The translations under genes were made by a program, and so were the position numbers. From positions 49,511 to 113,510 of the forward strand of contig JACJYC010000019.1 in NCBI GenBank assembly GCA_020636325.1: a DNA stretch of 64,000 nucleotides, written 5' to 3'. Shown one piece after another: positions 34,905-43,221 of this stretch. The first letter of the stretch is position 1; each line of letters starts with the position of its first letter. Source of the stretch: Lewinellaceae bacterium. GTDB lineage: Bacteria; Bacteroidota; Bacteroidia; Chitinophagales; Saprospiraceae. The notes beneath the pieces were generated by a model. The model worked only from the letters and a program-made list of their open reading frames with translations. It was not told the origin of the DNA and made no database searches.

Positions 34905-36020
34905 ATGATCATCGGCGTTCCAAAAGAGATCAAAAACAACGAAAACCGTGTTGCCCTTACGCCTGCGGGCGCATTGGAATTGAGCAAAAGAGGCCACGAG
35001 GTATACATTCAATCGACTGCCGGGGTCGGCAGCGGGTTTGAAGATGAGGAGTACCGTACAGCCGGCGCCAAAATCCTTCCGACCATTGAGGAGGTGTATG
35101 GGATCGCCGAGATGATCATCAAGGTCAAGGAACCGATCGAGCCGGAATACGGCCTGATCAAACCCAACCAGTTGCTTTTCACCTATTTCCACTTCGCATC
35201 GTACGAGCCGCTGACGCACGCCATGATCAAAAGCGGCGCGGTTTGCCTGGCTTACGAAACGGTTGAGATGAGTGACCGCAGCCTGCCTTTGCTGGTCCCG
35301 ATGTCGGAAGTAGCCGGCCGGATGGCCATTCAGGAGGGTGCGAAATACCTGGAAAAACCGGTCAAAGGCCGCGGCGTATTGCTGGGCGGCGTACCGGGCG
35401 TTTCCCCGGGCAAGGTACTGGTGCTGGGCGGCGGTGTCGTCGGCACACAGGCGGCCAAGATGGCGGCGGGTCTCGGCGCGCATGTTACCATTATGGATGT
35501 CAGCCTGGCCCGTTTGCGCTACCTCTCCGACGTGATGCCGGCCAATGTGGATACCGTTTATTCCAACGAGTACAATATCCGTCGCTACATCCGGGACGCC
35601 GACCTGATCGTGGGGGCCGTCCTGATCCCGGGCGCCAAAGCGCCGAAGCTGATCACGCGCGACATGCTCAAAGACATGCGGGCGGGCACCGTGTTGGTGG
35701 ACGTCGCAGTCGACCAGGGCGGTTGCATTGAGACCTGCACGCCAACCACCCACGAGGACCCGACCTTTATCATCGACAATGTAGTCCACTACTGCGTGGC
35801 CAATATGCCGGGCGCCGTACCTTATACCTCTACCATTGCGCTGACCAATGCTACCCTCCCCTACGCCCTCCAACTGGCAGGCAAAGGCTGGAAAAAGGCT
35901 TGTCAGGAAAATGCCGCACTTCGGAAAGGCCTGAATGTGGTGAACGGCAAGGTCGTTTACGAGGGGGTTGCCGAAGCGTTTGGCCTGGCGTATACGGAGG
36001 TTGAGAGATTGATGGATTGA
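34905..36020 (+). CDS. ald: Alanine dehydrogenase
   Basis: 371 residues, the family's usual length. It converts L-alanine with NAD+ to pyruvate and ammonium and is a cytoplasmic hexamer in characterised relatives. Signature blocks are MIIGVPKEIKNNENRVALTP, FTYFHFAS, the nucleotide-binding loop VLVLGGGVVGTQAAKMAAGLGA in pieces VLVLGGGVVGTQA and KMAAGLGA, IPGAKAPKLI, DVAVDQGGCIETCTPTTH and NMPGAVPYTSTIALTNATLP. It appears to be transcribed alone, with the terminator hairpin and -7 box upstream. Its 3' end runs directly into a GATTGATT repeat tract (after ERLMD). Confidence 0.96.
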   Translation: MIIGVPKEIKNNENRVALTPAGALELSKRGHEVYIQSTAGVGSGFEDEEYRTAGAKILPTIEEVYGIAEMIIKVKEPIEPEYGLIKPNQLLFTYFHFASYEPLTHAMIKSGAVCLAYETVEMSDRSLPLLVPMSEVAGRMAIQEGAKYLEKPVKGRGVLLGGVPGVSPGKVLVLGGGVVGTQAAKMAAGLGAHVTIMDVSLARLRYLSDVMPANVDTVYSNEYNIRRYIRDADLIVGAVLIPGAKAPKLITRDMLKDMRAGTVLVDVAVDQGGCIETCTPTTHEDPTFIIDNVVHYCVANMPGAVPYTSTIALTNATLPYALQLAGKGWKKACQENAALRKGLNVVNGKVVYEGVAEAFGLAYTEVERLMD

Positions 36021-36465
36021 TTGGATTGATGGATTGATGGATTGATGGATTGATTCGATTGATTCGATTGATTCGATTGGTTTTGCCTTCAGTTCCTCAG
36101 TTCCTCAATTCTTCAGTTCCTCAATAAATGATTGATTCGATTGTTCCGCCACGCCGCGGCGTGGTCCGATTGATCCGATTGGGGCGTCCGTCAGTCGGTC
36201 AGCCTAATCCAATCATTCGGATTAATCGACTTAATCGGTCCAATTTTTCGATTCCTCGATTCCTCAGTTCCTCAATAAATGATTGATTCGATTGATTGGA
36301 TTGATCCGATTGTTCGATTGTTCGATTGATCCGATTGGGGCGTCCGTCAGTCGGTCAGCCTAATCCAATCATTCGGATTAATCGACTTAATCGGTCCAAT
36401 TTTTCGATTCCTCAGTTCCTCAATTCTTCAGTTCCTCAATAATTGATTGATTCGATTGATTCGAT
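36021..36465. repeat. Long GATTGATTC / TTCCTCAA repeat region with an approximately 160-bp duplicated unit
   Basis: It begins with GATTGATGG and GATTGATTC tandem units. A unit containing GGGGCGTCCGTCAGTCGGTC, then CCTAATCCAATCATTCGG and AATCGACTTAATCGGTCC, then TTCCTCAG octamers occurs twice (about 36165-36290 and 36322-36460) with few changes. Inverted CAATC/GATTG words allow large secondary structures. No gene is present. Confidence 0.85.
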
Positions 36466-36609
36466 CTATCTGCCGTATTTGTGTTCCAGGGTATTGATCG
36501 CCACGACGTAGGCATAAACGGCGGCCGGTACGAAATGGAGGGTGATTCCGTTGTATGTTTCTTTCCCTTCCTTATCGATAGTGGTTACAATGGCTGCTAA
36601 ATAAGCAAA
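36466..36609 (-). pseudogene. Possible gene remnant, 47 codons without a start
   Basis: Reading leftward, the frame closed by TAG at 36466-36468 encodes YLAAIVTTIDKEGKETYNG and then ITLHFVPAAVYAYVVAINT and LEHKYGR. The composition looks protein-like and unlike the surrounding repeats. There is no ATG, GTG or TTG within the frame before an upstream stop. It may be the 3' end of a lost gene. I do not recognise the family. Confidence 0.3.
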
Positions 36610-36666
36610 ATTATACTTCTATTTTTTCTTAACCCCAGGTAAAATCCCGCTAAAACCGGGGCTTTC

Positions 36667-38046
36667 CTACAACGCTTTCAAAAAGGCCAGCAGTGCAGCC
36701 CGTTCCTCAGCAGGCAATTTGCGGAAATGTTCACGGGATTCTTCCGCCTCGCCGCCGTGCCAGAGTACGGCTTCTTCCAGCGTAGCGGCCCGGCCGTCGT
36801 GCAGGAAGCGGGCGTTGGGGTTCACCACCTGGGTAAGGCCGACGCCCCAGAGCGGGGCGGTACGCCATTCCCGGCCGCCGGCTTCGAAATCGGGGCGGTT
36901 ATCGGCGAGATCTTCCCCCATATCGTGCAGGAGCAGGTCGGTATACGGGTGTATGGTCTGGTAGGACAGTGCACTCAGCGGGTGGTTACCGGTGGTTAAG
37001 GTCGGCACGTGACAGTTGTTGCAGCCGGCGTCCAGAAAAAGCATTTTACCCCGTTGCACCTGCGGGTCTTCCAGGTTACGGGGTGCGGGCGGCGCCAGGC
37101 TCATTGCGTAGAAGGCGGTCGTTTCCACCGTCTCGCGGGCGATATCCGGTTCGTCGCCGATGCCGCCGGTACAATTGCTCTGCCCGGTACAACTCTCCTG
37201 GGGGAAATAGAAAACCGAAGAGATGCCCATATCCTGCGAGAAGGCCTCAGCCGTCTGCTGATCGAGGGTAGGGCTGCCGGCCTTCCAGCCGAAACGGCCG
37301 AGCGCCGTACGACCAGCAGCCACATCCCAAACCCGGTTGGGTTTGCCGCTGATGCCGTCGCCGTCGGCATCGTTCTCATCGGCCAACGCCAGGATGTCTT
37401 CTTCCGGGACGGCTTCCAGCAGGCCGAGCCCGAATACGGGGGGCGCGTTCCGGGGGGAATACAAAATGCCTTGCGGGAGCGGCTGATAGGGTTCTTCGAT
37501 GCGGTATTCCGCCCGGGTCAGCGTTGCGGTCCCGCCGTCCAGAAATTGAACGATTTGCTGCATTTCCGTCCAGGCCAGCTTCCCTTCCGGTACGCCGCCG
37601 AAAATGGCTTTGGGCTGGAACTGGCCGCCGAATCCGGGTACGGGCGCCGGGCCGCCGTGTTCGCCCGAACCCGGCACACTCAGCCGGATCAACAACCCTG
37701 AGGCCTGATCGGAAGGCGAGACCGGCGGTTGGGAACGACCGTTCCGGATATGGCAGCTCTGGCAGGCATTCTGGTTGAACAAGGGGCCAAGTCCGCCGAA
37801 CCGGATCGCAGGCGCCGTTACAAATTGTTGCTCGAACAGCGCGTCCGCTTCGGTGTGGCGGGCCAGGCCGGCTCCGTCGATATTGGCCAGCGGAAAGGTA
37901 TAGGCATCCGGGCCGGCACTGTGGATCGTGGTGGCGCCCCCCGCCTTGTAGTCGTCGGAAAAATCGGGTTCAACGGTTTCCTTTTTGCAGGAAGCCAACA
38001 GGATGACGACCGTCAGGGCGGGAATGGCGAGCCGGGTATTCATCAT
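36667..38046 (-). CDS. Di-heme oxidoreductase of the DHOR (DUF1111) family, lipoprotein
   Basis: 459 residues. The signal peptide ends in LLASC (Cys20). Two heme c sites: CQSCH at 95-99 and CNNCH at 342-346. The family's GGLGPLFNQNACQSC, a Ca-like DENDADGDGISGKPN loop and APLWGVGLTQVVNPNARFLHDGRA near the end are present. Proteins of this type usually accompany imelysin lipoproteins in iron-regulated operons and are thought to act in the periplasm on iron or peroxide chemistry; the reaction is not established. Translation appears coupled to imelysin through TAATG, with one shared base. Confidence 0.88.
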   Translation of the reverse strand: MMNTRLAIPALTVVILLASCKKETVEPDFSDDYKAGGATTIHSAGPDAYTFPLANIDGAGLARHTEADALFEQQFVTAPAIRFGGLGPLFNQNACQSCHIRNGRSQPPVSPSDQASGLLIRLSVPGSGEHGGPAPVPGFGGQFQPKAIFGGVPEGKLAWTEMQQIVQFLDGGTATLTRAEYRIEEPYQPLPQGILYSPRNAPPVFGLGLLEAVPEEDILALADENDADGDGISGKPNRVWDVAAGRTALGRFGWKAGSPTLDQQTAEAFSQDMGISSVFYFPQESCTGQSNCTGGIGDEPDIARETVETTAFYAMSLAPPAPRNLEDPQVQRGKMLFLDAGCNNCHVPTLTTGNHPLSALSYQTIHPYTDLLLHDMGEDLADNRPDFEAGGREWRTAPLWGVGLTQVVNPNARFLHDGRAATLEEAVLWHGGEAEESREHFRKLPAEERAALLAFLKAL

Positions 38047-39098
38047 TACAATTTACTGATCAGCGGTAAAATATCCGATTCCAGGGTTTGCTGGATGGTA
38101 CGAACTTTGGTTTGGGCATCGCTCACAGCCGAAGCGTTATTGAAAACGGCATCGCCGAATGTACCGGGGATGGCCTCAATGGCGGCAATGGCGGCATCGA
38201 TCTCCGTTTTCAGGCGCACATCCAGGGCGGCATCCCGGTCGGCGATGACCGCCGAAAGGCCGGTCAGCGTGCCGAAGGTCAGGTACTTGCCGGTGTAGAT
38301 GTTTTTGATGCTGCGGATATTGTTGGCAAAATCGGCTTTGGAGTTGTTGCTGAAGCGACTTTCCTCAAGGCTGAGGTCCTGCTGGGAGAAGGGGTCGTTG
38401 ATCTTGCCGTTGCCCACCTCATCGGCGATGATGGACAAGGCGTTGGCCATCTCTTCCAGGGCGGCTTTCTGGCTCGGGTAAATGCTGCCGGTTTTGCCGG
38501 CGTTGAGGACGTTGGCGATATAGTCGCCGCCGGCAGGCGCCCAGCGTTCGTAAAGCTGGGCGGCGTCGGATGCCAATACCGCTGAGCAGGCGGCCAGGTA
38601 CTCGAATTCGCGCGCGGTAAAATCGGCGACCGCTTTCTGGCTGTCCGTTCCCCAGAGCAGGTATTCGATGGTGTGGAAGCCTTTGAGGGTCCCTTCCTGG
38701 GCTTGCAGGAATTCCGGGGTCAATGCGTTTCCGCCGTTCAGTACATTGTTCAGATCGGTCACGTTGACCGGCCAGGAATCCAGCGAAGGATCCAGGCCTT
38801 CCTGGTCAACGGGGCCGAAGAGAAATCCCTCGGATTGTTCCCAGGGAGAGCGCGCAGCCGCCCATGCCGTACGGGCGATTTCCAGATTAGCCGTGTTTGG
38901 GTCGGCTTCCAGGTTTTGCGTAGCCGTTTGAAGGGCTGAGGCCTTATCTTTCAGGTCCAGATAGGTGTTGAGAATGACATTTTCGCTCAGGTTGGTCAGT
39001 ACTGGCGAAAAATCCTCATCGGGGGTGACTTCTGTCTTTTTGCAGGCGGCAAACAGGACAATAACGGATAATAGCAGGATGATGGATGGTTTATGCAT
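38046..39098 (-). CDS. Imelysin-family iron-regulated lipoprotein (IrpA-like)
   Basis: 350 residues; lipobox VLFAAC at Cys19. The GxHxxE motif appears as GFHTIE (140-145), followed by YLLWG as in imelysins. The fold is two helical bundles. Members (IrpA, IcmP, EfeO relatives) are iron-responsive surface or periplasmic proteins and a role in iron acquisition is generally inferred. It lies between an outer-membrane porin-like gene upstream and the DHOR gene downstream, which it overlaps by one base. The 269-bp gap to the porin is filled with an octamer repeat, so porin and imelysin may or may not share a transcript. Confidence 0.9.
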   Translation of the reverse strand: MHKPSIILLLSVIVLFAACKKTEVTPDEDFSPVLTNLSENVILNTYLDLKDKASALQTATQNLEADPNTANLEIARTAWAAARSPWEQSEGFLFGPVDQEGLDPSLDSWPVNVTDLNNVLNGGNALTPEFLQAQEGTLKGFHTIEYLLWGTDSQKAVADFTAREFEYLAACSAVLASDAAQLYERWAPAGGDYIANVLNAGKTGSIYPSQKAALEEMANALSIIADEVGNGKINDPFSQQDLSLEESRFSNNSKADFANNIRSIKNIYTGKYLTFGTLTGLSAVIADRDAALDVRLKTEIDAAIAAIEAIPGTFGDAVFNNASAVSDAQTKVRTIQQTLESDILPLISKL

Positions 39099-39114
39099 GA
39101 TGGTGGATTTATGG

Positions 39115-39248
39115 TTTATTGGTTTATTGGTTTGTTGGTTTATTGGTTTATTGGTTTATTGGTTTATTGGTTTGTTGGTTTATTGGTTTATTGGTTTATT
39201 GGTTTATTGGTTTATTGGTTTGTTGGTTCGTTGGTTTGTTGGTTCATT
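39115..39248. repeat. Octanucleotide tandem repeat (TTTATTGG), about 17 units
   Basis: About 17 head-to-tail units of TTTATTGG with TTTGTTGG variants. They are followed by a TTACGAC heptamer tract with GGTGAC spacers at 39286-39340. Both lie 16-240 bp upstream of the imelysin start, where copy number could alter expression. Confidence 0.9.
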
Positions 39249-39367
39249 GTTGGGCGGCCGTCACTATGGCACAAGGCTGCTTTTTATTCTGACTTACGAC
39301 TTACGACTGGTGACTTACGACTTACGACTGGTGACTTACGACTCAATATGGTTTTACGGTTGTATGG

Positions 39368-40645
39368 TTAGAAGTCAAATCCCATGCCGGCGGTGAAGGT
39401 ATTTTCGTGTTCGCCGGAGCCGAGTTTTCGCCAGGCGTAGTGGGTTTTGAATACGATATTGTGCAGGGGCAGGTAGTTGAATCCGAGGTTGAGGACCGAG
39501 CGTTCGTAACGCGGGTTATTGGTGACATTGCCCTGGGTCCTGAACATGGAGTCATAGTATTCCACCCGGCTGAAGCAATAGAATCGTTGGCCGGTTTTCG
39601 GGTTGAACAGGTGCAGCAGGTCATAGGCCGCTTCGATATAGGCGCCGGCCGCCGCCTCTCCCACCGGGGTGCGTTTGACGTTCAGGTTATTTGACAGGTT
39701 GCGGTTGGCGGCGCTGAGGGCTTCGCTGTTCTGCAGGTACCCCATCATGCCGTAGGCCCGCATTCGCCAGGGGAAATGGTCCATGGAAAAGTGGAGGTCT
39801 CCGAAGCCCACCCAGGCCGGGGCTGTGAAATCCTTTTTCGGCCGGTTGCCGGTGGTATTGCCCAGGTAGCCGGTGACGCCGATCTCATTCTCGTCGCCGA
39901 ACACATAATCCAGGCGCAGGGCGCAGGCCAGGTTGTCAGCGTTGATGGTCTCGAACCGGGTCTGGTAGCCGCGCCGGATCCAGTTGGCCGAATTAAAGGC
40001 GGAGTTATCCAACCCGCTGATCAGGTAGGCCTTGTAGCTCAAATGCGGAAATTCGCGGTCTTTTGCCAACGGGATATCGCCGCTGAGTTCGAGGCCGGTT
40101 TCGTACCACCCCAGCGGAAGAATGGTATTTTCCACTTCCGAGCGATAGGCCGTGAAGTACTCCGCGGGTTCGTCGTGGTTGGCGGCGTTGCCGGTGTAGA
40201 TCCGCATCCGGCCCACCCGGAGGTTGAGCCAGGGATGGAACCGGAACAGCAGGTTGATCTGTTCCAACACGACCTCACCGCCCTTTTCCACTTCCTGTTC
40301 AAATTCGCCGAATTCTTCGAGCGGGTCAAAGTCCATGGTCACGCCGGTGCCGCCGTGTTCAAATTCTACTTCCGTTTTCAGCTCGATCTTCGGCGAGAAG
40401 GTGTAGTACATATAGGCGTTCAGCCGCTCAGGGTCGAAGGCGTTCCGCTTATCGGGCAGGGTTTCCCAATCGAAGGCGTAATAATTGACGGCGCCGTAGG
40501 CAGAAAAGCGGAGCCTTTGCGGGATGGTGTCCGTTTCGGGTTCACCGGAGGGCGGGTATGGGCCCGTCGGATCCGCAGCCGGGAGTCTTCCGGCGAAGAG
40601 TATAACCCAAACAAGCAACGATAAAATACGCAGCCGCATTCCCAT
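39368..40645 (-). CDS. Outer-membrane beta-barrel porin-like protein
   Basis: 425 residues, with signal peptide MGMRLRILSLLVWVILFAGR and cleavage near LPAA-DP. The rest alternates hydrophobic and polar residues in strands with aromatic girdle residues (LRFSAYGAVNYYAFDW, LNAYMYYTFSPKIELKTEVE, LNLRVGRMRIYTG) and ends with the aromatic FTAGMGFDF typical of barrel C-termini. It resembles phosphate-selective or carbohydrate porins in outline, but I cannot name a subfamily. Promoter TTG-N20-TACTTTTG lies 50-80 bp upstream. Its link to imelysin and DHOR suggests uptake across the outer membrane. Confidence 0.75.
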   Translation of the reverse strand: MGMRLRILSLLVWVILFAGRLPAADPTGPYPPSGEPETDTIPQRLRFSAYGAVNYYAFDWETLPDKRNAFDPERLNAYMYYTFSPKIELKTEVEFEHGGTGVTMDFDPLEEFGEFEQEVEKGGEVVLEQINLLFRFHPWLNLRVGRMRIYTGNAANHDEPAEYFTAYRSEVENTILPLGWYETGLELSGDIPLAKDREFPHLSYKAYLISGLDNSAFNSANWIRRGYQTRFETINADNLACALRLDYVFGDENEIGVTGYLGNTTGNRPKKDFTAPAWVGFGDLHFSMDHFPWRMRAYGMMGYLQNSEALSAANRNLSNNLNVKRTPVGEAAAGAYIEAAYDLLHLFNPKTGQRFYCFSRVEYYDSMFRTQGNVTNNPRYERSVLNLGFNYLPLHNIVFKTHYAWRKLGSGEHENTFTAGMGFDF

Positions 40646-40695
40646 ATCCCTCGAATTGTTCTCTTTTAATTAGATTAAATCCAAATAACGTGCTG

Positions 40696-40726
40696 CAAAA
40701 GTAGGTCCTCCCGCGGGGGAGTGCAA
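40696..40726 (-). promoter_or_regulatory. Promoter of the porin-imelysin-DHOR operon
   Basis: On the minus strand TTG (40726-40724), 20 nt, and TACTTTTG (40703-40696) fit the Bacteroidota consensus. The predicted start of transcription is about 45 nt before the porin ATG. Confidence 0.7.
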
Positions 40727-40813
40727 TACCGCAATTTAGGGGAAATGGGAGGGTGATGATTGGGGAGGGAGGTACCGAGTATTCGGGATTGGGGTACTGA
40801 GTATTGGTGATAA

Positions 40814-41038
40814 TTCGGTCCTGCGGCTTTCGGTTGGTCGGCCATTTACGGTGCCACGCAGTACAAGGTCTGGTATTTAAGGAGGGAAGACGCCTATACC
40901 AGCAATCCGGTGTTTACCACATCGACCTCTTTTGATTTTACCGACCTGCCGGAAGGTACGTATGCGTTTTGCTTTGTTACCATTTGCGGCGGCACCACTT
41001 CTCAGGCCATTATTACGGATGATCTGATGATGGGTTAG
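40814..41038 (+). pseudogene. 3' fragment of a secreted Fn3-like gene
   Basis: An open frame of 74 codons ending in TAG at 41036 has protein-like content: FGWSAIYGATQYKVWYL, TSTSFDFTDLPEGTYAFCF and VTICGGTTSQAIITDDL. This is the pattern of a fibronectin III-like domain (W-x(n)-Y-x-V followed by LPEGTYxF) seen in Bacteroidota surface proteins. A stop codon (TAA, 40811) lies directly in front and no start codon is available. It is a decayed remnant, not a functional gene. Confidence 0.6.
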
Positions 41039-41040
41039 GA

Positions 41041-41088
41041 CCAAAACGCCCTCCCGGATAACCAGCATTCCGGCGCATCCGGGAGGGC
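41041..41088 (-). terminator. Terminator of the 41090-42511 gene
   Basis: Perfect 12-bp stem GCCCTCCCGGAT (41048-41059) and ATCCGGGAGGGC (41077-41088). On the minus strand it is followed by GTTTTGG. It starts 2 bp after the stop codon. Confidence 0.75.
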
Positions 41089-41089
41089 T

Positions 41090-42511
41090 TCATCTCCTTG
41101 ACTCTTTAGCCTTTTCAATCAGCCAAGGTTTGAAAAAGATTTCAGCGGTTGAGTTGATTTGTTCGAGCAAAACATCTTGTTCAGCTTTTCCTTTTTCAAT
41201 CATTTCAACCATCCGAATAAAATTCAGGGTCGATTTTACAACAATCCAACTGCGCTTTTTCTGCCGCTTAAGAAATCCTTCGAATGAGATGCAATACTCG
41301 ACGATATCCACACCGGCCGGGTCTTTCAGTTCGACCAGGCACCGGAGGGCCAAGGACCTTGACCTGATGACATCGAACAATTCTCTGAATTCGCCCTCTT
41401 CTAAAATATTTAAGGCCTTTTTGTATGCTTTTTTTTCGAATGTCATAACCGCTTTAGCAAGAGTAATCGCATTTTTCTGCACATCAGGATTCAGGTATGC
41501 CTTATGCGAATTCATAAAAACATCTGCCCATTTAAAATCCCCGGAGATGCTGGCGGCGGTTATCACATTATTAAACTGTATGGAAGATAATTCCCCACCG
41601 CCGGCGAATACGCCATGAGCCACTGTGAATTTATTCAGATTATGCACCATTTTCCAGTACTCATCATGCCCTTTCCTGATCCTGGCAGAGGCATAATTGT
41701 GCATATAACTTAAGATAGTGTGCAATTCTTCCGGTTCAATAACTCGAATATTTCCAGTCAACAGCTGTTCTATACAGGCATACCGGTCCTCTCCTTTTTC
41801 AATCATTCTGTAGACTTCCAGGTACAGATGAAGGAGTAAGTGATCTTCTAAGTTTTTTGCCTTTAACAGTTCAATGACCGCGGTAATCGGTTCTTGTTCA
41901 AAATCCCTGGCCATTAAATTTTTACGATTGGCCATCTCGCATCCTATTTTTAATTTGGAAACCGCGTAGAACAGGTCCATATCGTTGCTGCAATCCTGAA
42001 GGCTTGAAATATCAGCCTCTTGTTTGTTGCGGGTTAAATGGTAATAGAAAAAATAATTGGCGACCATGCCCTTCATATAATCCAAAACACTTATTCTGCC
42101 CATTCTTTCCAATTGGCTACGCAGTCGTAAGCTATGTCGTTCAAAGGCTTCCTGCAGGCCCATTTTTTTCAGCATGATCCCCCATATTGCCAGGCTTTCG
42201 AAAGAATTGTCCTTCATCTTTTGCAACAGGAGGAAATCTTTCAACCAGAGGTGAAGGTCTGACAGGGCGTTCAGCAGTTTTGTCCTGTTATAAGGGTTAT
42301 CCTCCAGGGATTCATTGAATATTTTCAAATAGGCCCGGGAGATTTCAAGTTTAGGATGATCTTCCAAATCAGGGTGCAATTTTCGGATATAGTCGAACAC
42401 CGAGAGCGCAACCTCTTCGCCCTTGTGCAGTTTTTTGATATACTTGTTGAAGGCGATGAGTGTTTCCCGATCCAGTTTAGCCGCCAATTTCAGAAATTTG
42501 CTGTTTTTCAT
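41090..42511 (-). CDS. Hypothetical helical-repeat protein
   Basis: 473 residues, no signal peptide or membrane segment. I do not recognise the family. It is almost entirely alpha-helical by composition, with repeated pairs of helices that resemble TPR/HAT-type repeats (FKWADVFMNSHKAYLNPDVQ, AITLAKAVMTFEKKAYKKAL, NILEEGEFRELFDVIRS). The opening LKLAAKLDRETLIAFNKYIK looks like a conserved N-terminal helix pair. Codons are more AT-rich than in neighbouring housekeeping genes. It is transcribed alone, with its own terminator, and is divergent from a small HTH-like gene; a role as a scaffold is a guess. Confidence 0.55.
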   Translation of the reverse strand: MKNSKFLKLAAKLDRETLIAFNKYIKKLHKGEEVALSVFDYIRKLHPDLEDHPKLEISRAYLKIFNESLEDNPYNRTKLLNALSDLHLWLKDFLLLQKMKDNSFESLAIWGIMLKKMGLQEAFERHSLRLRSQLERMGRISVLDYMKGMVANYFFYYHLTRNKQEADISSLQDCSNDMDLFYAVSKLKIGCEMANRKNLMARDFEQEPITAVIELLKAKNLEDHLLLHLYLEVYRMIEKGEDRYACIEQLLTGNIRVIEPEELHTILSYMHNYASARIRKGHDEYWKMVHNLNKFTVAHGVFAGGGELSSIQFNNVITAASISGDFKWADVFMNSHKAYLNPDVQKNAITLAKAVMTFEKKAYKKALNILEEGEFRELFDVIRSRSLALRCLVELKDPAGVDIVEYCISFEGFLKRQKKRSWIVVKSTLNFIRMVEMIEKGKAEQDVLLEQINSTAEIFFKPWLIEKAKESRR

Positions 42512-42826
42512 AGAAAATTTGAGGTGAAATTTTTTCTTTACTACTGTAGCCAGTGTTTTTCAATTTTTCGGGTAACGAAGTTCAATCCAAGTCAAAAATA
42601 AGTATTGTTTATCAATTAATTATAATTTCAATTCCCTTCTTTTTCACAATTTATCCGGTCCCGGCACCTTAGGCTACTGAAAGGTGTCTTTTTGCATAAA
42701 ATTATAAAAACCCGAGGTGATCAAGGTGAAATTTCGATTTGCAAAAAATCAATCGGGTGATCATTTTGCAGCTGTTATCAACGACGCCCCGCAGTATCGC
42801 GGAACAAAATCCCAAATTGGAAAATC
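42512..42826. other. AT-rich divergent intergenic region with an orphan terminator and two promoters
   Basis: Contains TATTTTTG on the minus strand near 42595-42602 (-7 box for the helical-repeat gene), a + strand terminator-like hairpin GGCACCTT/AAGGTGTC followed by TTTTTG (42663-42693), and TTTG-N19-TCATTTTG at 42738-42768 for the HTH-like gene. No gene lies upstream on the + strand to use the terminator, so a short RNA from this region is possible. Confidence 0.5.
42738..42768 (+). promoter_or_regulatory. Candidate promoter of the HTH-like gene
   Basis: TTTG (42738-42741), a 19-nt spacer and TCATTTTG (42761-42768) differ from consensus at one position. Confidence 0.5.
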
Positions 42827-43138
42827 ATGGACGGGAACCGCAAACATATACTGGACAAATTCCAGGAACACCTGAGTGAAAATTTTGATAATTGGTGTCG
42901 TTCGCAGGGTGTGACGAAATCCGATGACCGGCTGGTGACCTACATTATCGATCAGGAGCTGATCCCGCCGGTGCAAATTCAAAGGTATGCGATTCTAAGA
43001 GAATATGATAAACTATCCCGGCAACCTGCTTTTCAAAAATCCCAGTCCGTAAATATTCTGGCACACCGCTTCAATATTTCGGAGCGGACGGTTTGGAATA
43101 TCCTGAAAAATGGAAATATGGACGGGCGGAAAACCTGA
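42827..43138 (+). CDS. Small HTH-like protein of unknown function
   Basis: 103 residues. The C-terminal third, VNILAHRFNISERTVWNILKN, has the spacing of a helix-turn-helix (LAHRF-turn-ISERTVWNIL). The N-terminal part is helical and acidic/basic (HILDKFQEHLSENFDNWCRS), with LVTYIIDQELIPPVQIQRYAI after it. It is probably a DNA-binding protein, but I cannot assign a family. It has a near-consensus promoter and lies 83 bp ahead of a nucleoside phosphorylase remnant, so it could be the surviving partner of a degraded two-gene locus. Confidence 0.5.
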   Translation: MDGNRKHILDKFQEHLSENFDNWCRSQGVTKSDDRLVTYIIDQELIPPVQIQRYAILREYDKLSRQPAFQKSQSVNILAHRFNISERTVWNILKNGNMDGRKT

Positions 43139-43221
43139 CCAACGGCAGTTTATTGGAGATTACTCCGCTAAACCCCAGTTTTTTTGGATTGAGGAATTGC
43201 TGATTGCTGTCAAACACCATC

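Noticed and set aside
39115..39248. Regular repeats considered as a CRISPR array
   Set aside because: Units are 8 bp head-to-tail with no unique spacers and no cas genes in the window.
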